Source of the DNA: Comamonas testosteroni
Lineage (GTDB): Bacteria > Pseudomonadota > Gammaproteobacteria > Burkholderiales > Burkholderiaceae_C
DNA length: 64,000 nucleotides
Direction: 5' to 3'
Assembly: GCF_030505195.1 (NCBI RefSeq)
Contig: NZ_CP129672.1
Coordinates: 248,001-312,000 of the forward strand
Under the pieces are notes generated by a model. It saw nothing but the letters and a program-made list of their open reading frames with translations, was not told the origin of the DNA and searched no databases. The translations under genes and the position numbers were made by a program. This document shows positions 35,784-45,744 of this stretch, piece by piece. Position 1 is the first letter of the stretch, and every line of letters begins with the position of its first letter.

Positions 35784-37373
35784 GTGCAACACCATCACCT
35801 ATATCTGGCAGCTAGCATGCTGCTCGCCAGCTCAGCACCTGTGCTGGCCCAGTCTGCGGGCACACCTGCCCAGCCCGGCCCTGTGGCTGCGGCCGCTCCC
35901 GCAGCTCCACGCACCACCCTGCCCGCCAGGAACTGCACGGCCATTCACACAGAGGACCCGACCACGGTCACGCTGGGTAAATCCGTGGTCATCCCGCTGA
36001 ACTCGCCCATGGCGCGCATCCTGGTCAGCGGCCAGACACCGGGAGCCGGCCAGGCAGCCGCCAACGCACAGCCCCAGATGCAAGTACAGAACGGCATGGG
36101 CGATATCGAAGTGCAGTTGCTCAGCCCCAGGGATCTGTTCTTTCGCGGCCGCAAGTCCGGCTCCATGAACGTCATCCTGCAAAACGCCCAGGGTGCCTGC
36201 TTCATCAAGGACGTGATCGTCACCATGGACCCGGGTCCGCTGCAGGCCAAGCTCAGCGAGCTCATGCCGGAGGAGCGCAGCATCCGCGTCCAGGGCGCCG
36301 ACAATGCCCTGGTCCTGAGCGGAGAGATCAGCAATCCGCTGCGCCTGGACGATGTGGTGACGCTCGCCGGCGCCTACAGCGACAGCAAGAAGATCGTCAA
36401 CCTGCTGCGCACCACTTCACCTCACCAGGTGATGCTGGAAGTCAAGATTGCCGAGGTCAGCAAGACATTGCTCGACAAGCTCGGTGCCAGTCTTGCGGGC
36501 CAGCGCATCACCAGCAATGGCATGAATACATTCTCCATCGCCTCCAACTTCCTGAGTGGCGGCGGCGGACTGCTGAGCGCCATGCGCATAGGCAAAGGCT
36601 CAATCAGCATTGACGGCCAAAAAGACGACGGTCTGGTGCGTATTCTGGCCGAGCCCAACATCATGGCCATCAGCGGCCAACAGGCCAGCTTTCTCTCGGG
36701 CGGCAAGATCTTTATTCCCGTGGCACAGAGCAATACCACTGGCGTGCCAGTGATGACGCTGGAGGAAAAAGAGTTCGGCATCGGCGTCAAGTTCACGCCC
36801 ACCGTACTGGGTGGCTCACGCGTCAATCTCAAGCTGGTCTCAGAAGTGTCCGACCTGTCTCAGACAGGCTCACCCTTCACCGCCATCAATGGCGTCACCT
36901 CCGTCATTCCCTCGCTTTCGGTGCGACGCGCAGACACCACGGTGCAGCTCAATGACGGGCAAAGTCTGGTCATTGCCGGCCTCATCAAAAACAATATCAC
37001 CGAGGCCGTCAAACGCTTTCCGGGGCTGGGGGAAATACCGGTTCTCGGCGCGCTGGCCCGCAGCACCGAGTTCCAGACCGATCAGACCGAGCTGATGTTC
37101 ATCATCACGCCGCGCCTGGTACAGGCTCTGGCCGAAGCCCCCAGGGTGCCCACCGACAACCATGTGGTGCCCTCACGCGCCGAGGTCTATCTGAACGGCG
37201 CACTGGAGAGCTCCAAGCCCGCGCCCGCAGAGAAGACGGCACCTGCATCTGCCATGCCTGCCGGCGCAGCCACACCGATGCCGGCACCAGCCGCAGCGCC
37301 CCAGGAGCTGCAAGCACCGGCACCGGTCGAGCCCTCTGTCGACCGTCCCGCCCCTCTGAATCCGCCCACCTGA
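35784..37373 (+). CDS. rcpA: Tad/Flp pilus secretin (RcpA/CpaC)
   Basis: 529 residues. GTG start 35784 is preceded by GAGAGG and gives a good signal peptide ending SAPVLAQ. The N-terminal part holds a BON/N0-like region (TLGKSVVIPLNSP) and the C-terminal half the secretin core (VMLEVKIAEVSKTLLDKLG; VPVMTLEEKEFGIGVKFTP; DGQSLVIAGLI; TELMFIITPRLV). A long Ala/Pro-rich tail follows. It would form the outer-membrane channel for the Flp pilus. Confidence 0.92.
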   Translation: MQHHHLYLAASMLLASSAPVLAQSAGTPAQPGPVAAAAPAAPRTTLPARNCTAIHTEDPTTVTLGKSVVIPLNSPMARILVSGQTPGAGQAAANAQPQMQVQNGMGDIEVQLLSPRDLFFRGRKSGSMNVILQNAQGACFIKDVIVTMDPGPLQAKLSELMPEERSIRVQGADNALVLSGEISNPLRLDDVVTLAGAYSDSKKIVNLLRTTSPHQVMLEVKIAEVSKTLLDKLGASLAGQRITSNGMNTFSIASNFLSGGGGLLSAMRIGKGSISIDGQKDDGLVRILAEPNIMAISGQQASFLSGGKIFIPVAQSNTTGVPVMTLEEKEFGIGVKFTPTVLGGSRVNLKLVSEVSDLSQTGSPFTAINGVTSVIPSLSVRRADTTVQLNDGQSLVIAGLIKNNITEAVKRFPGLGEIPVLGALARSTEFQTDQTELMFIITPRLVQALAEAPRVPTDNHVVPSRAEVYLNGALESSKPAPAEKTAPASAMPAGAATPMPAPAAAPQELQAPAPVEPSVDRPAPLNPPT

Positions 37374-37387
37374 ACCGGAGTCAAGCC

Positions 37388-37717
37388 ATGACCGAACGCA
37401 GCATCCTATTTCCCGTGGCCCTCGCCGCCCTGCTGGCGGGCTGCGGCAGCACAACCCCCAACTACGACGCCCGCTTTGGCGAAGCCGTACGCAGCGCCCG
37501 CCTGCAGATGACCATAGACCCGCAAGCGGGCAAGACTCCTGGCGTCGGTGTTGATGGAACCACTGGCATGGACGGTCGAGCCGCAGCGCACACCATGGAG
37601 CGCTATGAGCGCAGCTTTAAAACGCCACCGCAGGCAGTCAATGTCATCAATATTGGCGGCTCGCTGACCGGCAACCAAAGCGGCGGTGCAGGAGGAGGCA
37701 GCGGCGGTACGCCCTAG
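37388..37717 (+). CDS. Small lipoprotein of the Tad locus
   Basis: 109 residues with lipobox LAALLAGC, a conserved-looking middle (NYDARFGEAVRSAR; GMDGRAAAHTMERYERSF) and a glycine-rich C-terminus. It lies 14 bases after the secretin gene. Similar small lipoproteins sit at this position in other beta-proteobacterial Tad loci and may act as secretin pilotin or stabiliser; that role is inferred from position. Confidence 0.75.
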   Translation: MTERSILFPVALAALLAGCGSTTPNYDARFGEAVRSARLQMTIDPQAGKTPGVGVDGTTGMDGRAAAHTMERYERSFKTPPQAVNVINIGGSLTGNQSGGAGGGSGGTP

Positions 37718-37880
37718 TCCTTGGAATCTCCAGATATCAGTTCATCAGTTCCACACCATTGAATTTGAAAGGAGAACAGATCGCATCGCGGCCTTGCACG
37801 CCACTTACCGCCGGCCCAGTAAACCGGCACCCAACCCGTGTAGATGTTTTCGATCCGTTACTCACTTTAGAGGTATCACC

Positions 37881-38090
37881 ATGAACAGCATCGCTCAGCA
37901 ATTTGGCCATTCCCTGCAATCCTTTGTCCAGGATGAAGAAGGTGCGCAGATCATCGAATACGCGCTCGTCGTAGCCGTAGTGTCCATCGGACTGATTCTT
38001 CTGATGAAGTCTTCCATAGGCAACGCCCTCTTCACTGATTGGCTCACCAAAGTCAAGGCTTGTCTGACCAACTCGGCTAGCTGCACCTAA
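37881..38090 (+). CDS. flp: Flp-type pilin 1
   Basis: 69 residues. The prepilin site is EEGAQIIEY: cleavage after Gly, with Glu at +5 and Tyr at +6 as in Flp pilins, followed by a hydrophobic helix (ALVVAVVSIGLILLM). The C-terminus ends CLTNSASCT, with two cysteines that could form a disulfide loop. ATG 37881 follows an AGAGGTATCACC leader. It is nearly identical to the pilin at 38277. Confidence 0.95.
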   Translation: MNSIAQQFGHSLQSFVQDEEGAQIIEYALVVAVVSIGLILLMKSSIGNALFTDWLTKVKACLTNSASCT

Positions 38091-38276
38091 CTGTATTGAG
38101 AGGTGAGCCATGACGCAGCCGCGCTAACTGTCATGGCCATTAGCAAAGAACCGATCGAGGCGCATTGCACCATGAAAACAGCCCGCACTACTGGACCACA
38201 ACCCGGCACATGCGTGGTTCTGGCGCCGCGCTATAGCGCCAGCATGGAGTCGTCGACCCAACTTTGAGGTATCACC

Positions 38277-38486
38277 ATGAACAGCATCACTCAGCATTTT
38301 GGCCATTCCCTGCAAGCCTTTATCCAGGATGAAGAAGGCGCGCAAATCATCGAATACGCACTCGTTGTGGCCGTGGTCTCCATTGGCTTGATCCTGCTAA
38401 TGAAATCTTCGATCAGCGACGCCCTCTTCAATGATTGGCTCACCAAAGTCAAGGCTTGCCTGACCAACTCGGCCAGCTGCACCTAA
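38277..38486 (+). CDS. flp: Flp-type pilin 2 (duplicate)
   Basis: 69 residues, differing from pilin 1 at only a few positions (T5, H7, A14, I16, SD at 48-49 and N53 instead of A, Q, S, V, GN and T). The prepilin cleavage site and cysteine pair are unchanged. The ribosome-binding leader TTGAGGTATCACC before ATG matches that of pilin 1, showing that the duplication included the upstream site, while the intergenic 38091-38260 differs. Relative roles of the two are unknown. Confidence 0.95.
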   Translation: MNSITQHFGHSLQAFIQDEEGAQIIEYALVVAVVSIGLILLMKSSISDALFNDWLTKVKACLTNSASCT

Positions 38487-38563
38487 CTCTATCCACAGAT
38501 ATGCCATGGCGGTCGTCTCGTCCGTCATGGCTCTCCAGCCAACCACTCCTTTCAAAACACATC

Positions 38564-39814
38564 ATGAGAAACCACCCACACCTCAGGTCCAAAGCCCGGC
38601 CCATGCGTGGTTCTGCCGCACAGCGGCGGCAGCATGGTGCCTTTCTGATTACCTTTGCCCTGTTCATGCTGTTCCTGCTGGGCTTTATGGGCATTGCATT
38701 GGATTTGGGCCGGCTGTTTATCGTCAAGACCGAACTGCAGACGGCCATGGACAGCTGCGCGCTGGCAGCGGCACGAGAACTCAATGGTCAATCTGACGCC
38801 ATCACGCGCGCCCAGAGCGCAGGCATGGCGGCGGGCAACAGCAACAACGCTAATCTGCAATCCGCAAGCTGGAACGGCGTTGGCAAGATCACCGCCAGCG
38901 ATGTAGGGATCTTTCGCGACAAGACATATGCACAGACTACCCTCGCCAAAGATGCACGGTATGTCGAGTGCAAATACACCATGAACAGCATCAAGCTCTG
39001 GCTGCTGCAAGCCATGGGTGCCTTTACCGGCGATAGCGCCACCTGGCCCAATACAGGCACCGTAGGTGCGAGGGCCGTGGCCACACGAAGTGTTGCCCAA
39101 AGTTCCTGCCCAATCCCGGTGCAGTTGAAGCAGTCCAAATTTACGACCCTCAACAAGGGCGACTGGATCATCGCGCTCAGCAAGTCAGGAAGCAGTGGTA
39201 GCGACTTCGGCTGGGCCAATCTGGACGGATCGACGAGCGCTACCGAAACATGGGCAGAAATGGAGGGGAAATACTGTAGCTCCGAGTATCCTCCTCTTCC
39301 TATCGGCACCAGCGGCGTGAAAACCTCTGTTTTTGAATATTGGAATCACCGCTTTGGTATTTACAAGGGTGCTCTAAATGCGACCAATGGCCCAACCGTA
39401 AGTCGCCCTGATTACACGGGCTATATCTACACCGCCACAAACTGGCCCAGCAAGTTCAACGCCTACAACGGCCCAGCTCAAGGCGGCATCCCCAACTTCA
39501 TAACGCAGCGCCAGTCGTTTACTCCTTGCAGCCCCAGCTGCCCCATTAATGGGAGCAATGAAACTGCTGTTAGCTCCGCACAACTCCAAAGCTATGGCGC
39601 AGACCGCCGCCTTGTACTGACACCTGTCGTGAATACCGCAGGCAATGTGGTCAATTTCGCCTGCATGCTGATGCTTCAGCCAATTTCCAATCCGATCAAA
39701 GAGGACATTTACCTCGAGTTCCGAGGCAATGCCAGCGATCTCGACAGTCCCTGCACCACCACCGGTCTGGCAGGCGGAACAAACGGCCCTTTGGTACCCG
39801 TCCTTGTAAGGTGA
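38564..39814 (+). CDS. tadG: TadG-like pilus assembly protein
   Basis: 416 residues. The N-terminus has Arg-rich cytoplasmic residues then a pilin-like segment (QHGAFLITFALFMLFLLGF) and the typical DLGRLFIVKTELQTAMDSCALAAARELNG block of Tad-domain proteins. The rest is a Ser/Thr/Asn-rich periplasmic region with paired cysteines. I see no clear von Willebrand MIDAS motif. ATG 38564 is chosen because the upstream extension overlaps pilin 2. The stop lies next to the tadE start. Confidence 0.85.
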   Translation: MRNHPHLRSKARPMRGSAAQRRQHGAFLITFALFMLFLLGFMGIALDLGRLFIVKTELQTAMDSCALAAARELNGQSDAITRAQSAGMAAGNSNNANLQSASWNGVGKITASDVGIFRDKTYAQTTLAKDARYVECKYTMNSIKLWLLQAMGAFTGDSATWPNTGTVGARAVATRSVAQSSCPIPVQLKQSKFTTLNKGDWIIALSKSGSSGSDFGWANLDGSTSATETWAEMEGKYCSSEYPPLPIGTSGVKTSVFEYWNHRFGIYKGALNATNGPTVSRPDYTGYIYTATNWPSKFNAYNGPAQGGIPNFITQRQSFTPCSPSCPINGSNETAVSSAQLQSYGADRRLVLTPVVNTAGNVVNFACMLMLQPISNPIKEDIYLEFRGNASDLDSPCTTTGLAGGTNGPLVPVLVR

Positions 39815-39819
39815 ACCTC

Positions 39820-40263
39820 ATGCGCAAATATCAGCATCAACAACAAGGGGCAGCGCTGATTGAGCTGGCGCTAAGCATTCCTTTCATGATCATGCTGAGC
39901 ATGATCGTCATCGAGTTCGGCCGGGCGCTTTACGAATACAACACGGTGACCAAGTCGGTACGCGATGCTGTGAGGTATCTTTCCGTGCAGATGCCAAACA
40001 CCCTGTGTGCCAATGCGCAGAACCTTGTGGTGTACGGCACAACTACTACGGGCACCCAACCACTGGCCCCCGGACTCAAGACCAGCGCCGTGAGCTGCAG
40101 CTGGCAGACCACAGGTGCACTTCCGCTGATCAATACCGTCACCGTCACGGTTACCGGGTACCACTTCACGTCACCGGTGTCCGGCGTGTTCGGCCTGCAG
40201 CTGTTCACCAACGGCGGTATCAACTTCGGCAATATCACCGCCACGATGAGGACGCTGACATGA
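39820..40263 (+). CDS. tadE: TadE-like pseudopilin
   Basis: 147 residues with a prepilin-like start (QQQGAALIELALSIPFMIML): cleavage after Gly, with Glu at +5. The conserved IVIEFGRALYEYNTVTKSVRDAVRYLS follows. ATG 39820 is preferred over GTG 39811 because AAGGTGA, which includes the tadG stop, sits at proper distance. Its stop overlaps the next ATG (ATGA). Confidence 0.9.
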   Translation: MRKYQHQQQGAALIELALSIPFMIMLSMIVIEFGRALYEYNTVTKSVRDAVRYLSVQMPNTLCANAQNLVVYGTTTTGTQPLAPGLKTSAVSCSWQTTGALPLINTVTVTVTGYHFTSPVSGVFGLQLFTNGGINFGNITATMRTLT

Positions 40264-40703
40264 AACACCTCACTCAACGCGGCTCCACGCTCATTGAATT
40301 TGCACTGGGGCTACTGATCTTTCTGATGTTCCTGCTGGGCGTGGTGGACTTCAGCCGCCTTCTCTACACCTGGACCGCGGCCAACGAGGCCACACGTGCC
40401 GGTGCTCGCTATGCGGTGGTGTGCGATGACCTGAATCAGAAAGCTAGCGTGCTGCAATATATGAAAAATCGGCTGCCGCAGATCACCGCTGTGGACGTGA
40501 AATGGAAACCCGACAGCTGCACGACTGCCACCTGCCAGAGCGTCACGGTAAGCATCCCTCAAGACGGTCTGAAGTTCCAATGGATCGCGCCCATCGTGGG
40601 TTCGGCGGCGCAGACCGTCATCGACATGCCGGGATTTAGCACCACCCTGCCGCGTGAAATCATGTACCAGGATCTAAACGTCCGCTCGGACTGCACTCCT
40701 TAA
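40260..40703 (+). CDS. Second TadE/TadF-like pseudopilin
   Basis: 147 residues with QRGSTLIEFALGLLIFLMFL (prepilin-type cleavage after Gly, Glu at +5) and VVDFSRLLYTWTAANEATRAGARYAVV. Its start overlaps the tadE stop (ATGA), implying translational coupling. It occupies the place of TadF in standard tad operons. A pair of cysteines in the periplasmic part (DSCTTATC) may form a disulfide. Confidence 0.88.
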   Translation: MKHLTQRGSTLIEFALGLLIFLMFLLGVVDFSRLLYTWTAANEATRAGARYAVVCDDLNQKASVLQYMKNRLPQITAVDVKWKPDSCTTATCQSVTVSIPQDGLKFQWIAPIVGSAAQTVIDMPGFSTTLPREIMYQDLNVRSDCTP

Positions 40704-40718
40704 TCAGGGAGAATTCGT

Positions 40719-41879
40719 ATGAAAATCGCCATCATCTCCCCCAACACCGCCCATCTCCGCGAGATGGCCCATGTGCTGCAAGAGCAATCCCATCAGGTGC
40801 AGACCTTCGAGGGTGGCAAGACCCGCATGCCCACGATTGCCGAGCAGGAGCTGCCGGATCTGATCATCGTCGATGGTATGTGCTGCGACCCCGCAGACCT
40901 GGCTCCGGTGGAACAGGTAACCACCCATCACCCACGCATGGCCGTGGTCCTGCTGTGCGCCCAGCAGACACCAGAGTTTTTGCTGCAATCCATGCGGGCG
41001 GGCGTGCGCGAGGTTCTGCCATCGCCGCCGCCGCCGCAGGCGCTGGCCGATGCCGTTCAGCGCCTTGCCAGCAAATTGCAGGACAGCACCACCAACCGTG
41101 CACAAGGGCAAGTCATGGCCTTTCTGCCCTGCAAGGGCGGTGCCGGCGCCACTTTCCTGGCCACCAACCTGGGCTGGGCGCTGGCGCAAAAGCACTCCGT
41201 GCTGCTTATCGACCTGAATCTGCAGTTTGGCGATGCGCTGCCCTATCTGCATGAAGGCAAGCCAAGCTCGACATTGGCGGATGTGGCACGTGACCTTCAC
41301 CGCATTGACGCATCTTTTCTCACGGCCAGTACGGTAAAGATCACACCGCGCCTGCATGTGCTGGCGGCCCCCGAAGATGCCATGCATGCCATGGAAGTGG
41401 AGCCCGGGCATATTGAGGCCATCGTGCAACTGGCTGCCACACACTACGACTTCGTGCTGCTGGACATGGGGCGCGTGCTGGACCCATTGGCTCTACGCGT
41501 GCTCGACAAAGCGCAGTGCATTATTCCTGTGCTGCTGCCCAACGTACCCGCCGTGCGCAATGCGCAAAAGCTGCTGCGCATGTTCCACGATCTGGGCTAC
41601 CCGCAAAGCCGCCTGCATCCGGTGCTGAACAGGGTGGACAGGCGCAGCGAAATCGGTCTGTCGGAAGTGCGCAAGACCCTGGGCCTGGAACAGCAATGGC
41701 GCAGCATTCCCGACTCAGCCCAGGAAGTACAAGCAGCCATCAATGCTGGAGCACCGCTGGCCGAATCCGCTCGCAGTAGCAGCGTGGTGCGCGAGCTGGC
41801 GGCCTGGGCCGATGCACTGTCACCTCGAACTCATGAAGAAAACGGTAATTTTTTGAACCGGCTCTTTCGCCGGGCGTAG
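40719..41879 (+). CDS. tadZ: TadZ/CpaE, ParA/MinD-like pilus localisation ATPase
   Basis: 386 residues: an N-terminal receiver-like domain without the usual phospho-acceptor context (KIAIISPNTAHLREMAHVL), then a MinD-type domain. The P-loop reads PCKGGAGATFLATNL: the signature first lysine is present but the second P-loop lysine is replaced by alanine, as in many TadZ/CpaE proteins. DLNLQFGDALPYL and LLDMGRVLDPLAL follow. TadZ directs the Tad machinery to a cell pole. It lies 27 bases before the TadA start. Confidence 0.92.
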   Translation: MKIAIISPNTAHLREMAHVLQEQSHQVQTFEGGKTRMPTIAEQELPDLIIVDGMCCDPADLAPVEQVTTHHPRMAVVLLCAQQTPEFLLQSMRAGVREVLPSPPPPQALADAVQRLASKLQDSTTNRAQGQVMAFLPCKGGAGATFLATNLGWALAQKHSVLLIDLNLQFGDALPYLHEGKPSSTLADVARDLHRIDASFLTASTVKITPRLHVLAAPEDAMHAMEVEPGHIEAIVQLAATHYDFVLLDMGRVLDPLALRVLDKAQCIIPVLLPNVPAVRNAQKLLRMFHDLGYPQSRLHPVLNRVDRRSEIGLSEVRKTLGLEQQWRSIPDSAQEVQAAINAGAPLAESARSSSVVRELAAWADALSPRTHEENGNFLNRLFRRA

Positions 41880-41906
41880 GCATCCGTATTGCAGAAGGAG
41901 ACTGTC

Positions 41907-43322
<1,416 letters not shown>

Positions 43323-43343
43323 ATTCCGCAAAAAGGTGCCGCC

Positions 43344-44333
43344 ATGCTGTCCTTTTTCTCTTCCCACTCGATCCTGGTAATCATCGGTCTGGTGTTTGTA
43401 GCAGTGCTCCTGCTACTGGAAGCACTGCACACGATCTGGAAGCAGTACAAGAGTCCTGAGGCAAAGCGGCTTGAGCGCCGGCTCAGAGCCTTGTCAGCAG
43501 CCGATGACAACAGCAATCCGACCAAGCTGGTCAAGGAGCGCGTACTTAGCGATATGCCCAGGATGCAGCGTGTGCTGCAAACCATGCCGCGCGCGCACCA
43601 GCTAGACCGCTTCATTGTTCAATCAGGCCTGGACTGGACGGTTTCGGGCTTGCTGCTAGGCAGTGCAATACTGTTTGCGCTAGGTATGCTGACAACCATC
43701 ATGCTTCGCCAGCCTATGGAGTTTGGCGTGCTTTCAAGTTTGGTGCTGGGCTCCCTTCCATGGCTGTTTCTGCAACGCAAAAGACTGCAGCGCCTGAAAC
43801 GTATGGAGCACCAACTCCCAGAAGCGCTGGACCTCATAGCGCGCGCATTGCGCGCAGGCCATGCATTTTCCGCAAGCCTGCAGATGGCTGGAGAAGAACT
43901 GACCGAACCTATCGCCGACGAGTTCCGCCTGGTGCATGACGAGATCAACTATGGCACATCGCTACAGCAGGCCTTGACCAATCTGGGCGAGCGGGTACCG
44001 ATCACAGATTTGCGCTACTTCATCGTCGCCGTACTGATACAGCGCGAATCTGGCGGCAACCTCACCGAGATGCTCAGCAACCTGAGTCGCCTGATCCGCG
44101 AGCGCCTCAAGCTCCATGCCAAGGTCCGCGTACTCTCCGCTGACGGGCGAATGTCGGCTTGGTTCCTGGGCTTGATGCCATTTGGACTGGCCGCTCTGCT
44201 CAATCTAATGAATCCGGAATTCATGCATCCGCTCTGGACTGACCCTATTGGCATCACCATTCTGAAATGGTTGGCCGCACTGATGGTCATAGGTCTGTTG
44301 CTGCTGCGCAGCATCGCCCGTATCAGGGTATGA
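43344..44333 (+). CDS. tadB: Tad inner-membrane platform protein TadB
   Basis: 329 residues with an N-terminal membrane helix, two further central ones, a T2SS-F domain (LPEALDLIARALRAGHAFSASLQMAGEEL; LRYFIVAVLIQRESGGNLTEML) and a C-terminal helix pair. Position after tadA and before tadC with short gaps supports the call. An AAGGTG site precedes ATG 43344. Confidence 0.93.
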   Translation: MLSFFSSHSILVIIGLVFVAVLLLLEALHTIWKQYKSPEAKRLERRLRALSAADDNSNPTKLVKERVLSDMPRMQRVLQTMPRAHQLDRFIVQSGLDWTVSGLLLGSAILFALGMLTTIMLRQPMEFGVLSSLVLGSLPWLFLQRKRLQRLKRMEHQLPEALDLIARALRAGHAFSASLQMAGEELTEPIADEFRLVHDEINYGTSLQQALTNLGERVPITDLRYFIVAVLIQRESGGNLTEMLSNLSRLIRERLKLHAKVRVLSADGRMSAWFLGLMPFGLAALLNLMNPEFMHPLWTDPIGITILKWLAALMVIGLLLLRSIARIRV

Positions 44334-44360
44334 GTCCATCTGAAACGCAAGGAGTCCTCC

Positions 44361-45272
44361 ATGTTGATCGTCGCCCTGCTCACTTTCACCGCCCTCATGC
44401 TGGCTGCTGGAGCCTTGTTCTTCTGGGCAACGCCAACAGTCGCCGAGCGACGCTTACAGTCACTTACACCCACCTCTCAAGACAAGGGGTGGACAGAAAC
44501 AGTCGTCAAGCTGGTCGGCCCATTTGCACACCTGTCGTCACCCACCAAAGACAGTGATGCAACGCCATTGCGGCTGCGCTTTCTGAATGCCGGCATCCGC
44601 CACGAGAGTGCACCACTGCTGTACTTTGGAGTCAAAACGCTGCTGCCTCTTGCTTTGGGGCTGACGGTGTACTCGCTCATGCGGGCAGCCAGCAAGGCAG
44701 ACAGCACCCAGCTATTGTTCTTCCCCTTGGTGACCGCTCTTGTGGCCTGCTACCTGCCGAATCTGGTTCTGCGCTGGATGGCCTCGCGCCGCAAGCGCGA
44801 GATCTTTGAAAACTTTCCCGATGCCGCTGACTTGATGCTGGTCTGCGTAGAAGCAGGCATGGGCCTGGATGCCGCGCTGGGCAAGGTAACCGATGAAATT
44901 CGCATTAAAAGTGAAGCCCTGGCAGAGGAGCTCCACTGGACTAACCTGGAAATGCGTGCTGGCAGCACTCGCGAAAAATCCTTGCGAAATCTGGCGGCCC
45001 GCACCGGTGTAGATGAAATTCACACTTTTACGGCCATGCTGACGCAGGCAGACCGATTTGGTACCAGCATAGGCGAATCGCTCCGGGTTTTCTCGGATGA
45101 TCTACGCCACAAACGGCAGATGCGCGCCGAAGAGCTCGCTGCCAAGATCCCCACCAAGATGCTGCTGCCGCTGGTGACCTGCATCTTCCCGGCCATCATC
45201 ATGGTGGTTCTGGGTCCGGCCATCATACGAATCGTGCGCATGATCCTGCCCATGATGGGCGGCAGCATGTGA
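44361..45272 (+). CDS. tadC: Tad inner-membrane platform protein TadC
   Basis: 303 residues, with a T2SS-F domain (NFPDAADLMLVCVEAGMGLD; DEIHTFTAMLTQADRFGTSIG) and C-terminal membrane helix pair (LLPLVTCIFPAIIMVVLGPAI). AAGGAG precedes ATG 44361. It is the last Tad gene here; the TPR protein TadD that often comes next is not present downstream. Confidence 0.93.
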   Translation: MLIVALLTFTALMLAAGALFFWATPTVAERRLQSLTPTSQDKGWTETVVKLVGPFAHLSSPTKDSDATPLRLRFLNAGIRHESAPLLYFGVKTLLPLALGLTVYSLMRAASKADSTQLLFFPLVTALVACYLPNLVLRWMASRRKREIFENFPDAADLMLVCVEAGMGLDAALGKVTDEIRIKSEALAEELHWTNLEMRAGSTREKSLRNLAARTGVDEIHTFTAMLTQADRFGTSIGESLRVFSDDLRHKRQMRAEELAAKIPTKMLLPLVTCIFPAIIMVVLGPAIIRIVRMILPMMGGSM

Positions 45273-45682
45273 GGGCTTCAACAGGGGGGCGGATTCGCCT
45301 CTCGGACTAGATATCCTGAAAGTAGTCTCGACATCTTTGACCTAATCCACAGGGACAGCCATGACCTGCAGAGGGCATGTGCTCTCTCCATGACGCTTAG
45401 ATTGACCAATTGAGCTGGCCCCCTCTAGACGTGGTCGAAAGATGCGCCATGAAATGAGCCGTACAGAAAGTTCTGCGCAAACGGCAACCGGACGATTGAC
45501 CGAGTGTCTATCTTTGCTTCGCATGGTTTAGACGCTGACTGCTACTCGGAGCTCTGCTCAAATACAAGCCGTCATTTTTTGAAAACTTCACGCCACAAAA
45601 ACCACAAACTGTGCGATCAGCGCGCACAAAACCCTGCGGCACCCAGCGAAGGCACGCGAGTAAACGCTACACTTTGCGCCTC
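45273..45682. other. Gap between tadC and argA
   Basis: About 410 bases with only short, unsupported frames. No terminator for the Tad operon is clear. A TACACT near 45667 could be a -10 element for argA, but no matching -35 is visible. Confidence 0.4.
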
Positions 45683-45716
45683 AGGCCTGCGTAAACCCCG
45701 ACGCAGGCCTTTTTTA
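45683..45716 (+). terminator. Intrinsic-terminator-like hairpin in the argA leader
   Basis: A perfect 10-bp stem, AGGCCTGCGT / ACGCAGGCCT, with an eight-base loop, runs straight into a run of at least six T. Only about 30 bases separate it from the argA ATG at 45745. It may end Tad transcription or act as an attenuator of argA. Confidence 0.75.
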
Positions 45717-45744
45717 CCGCTTTTCGAGGTTTTCGCGCGCTGCC

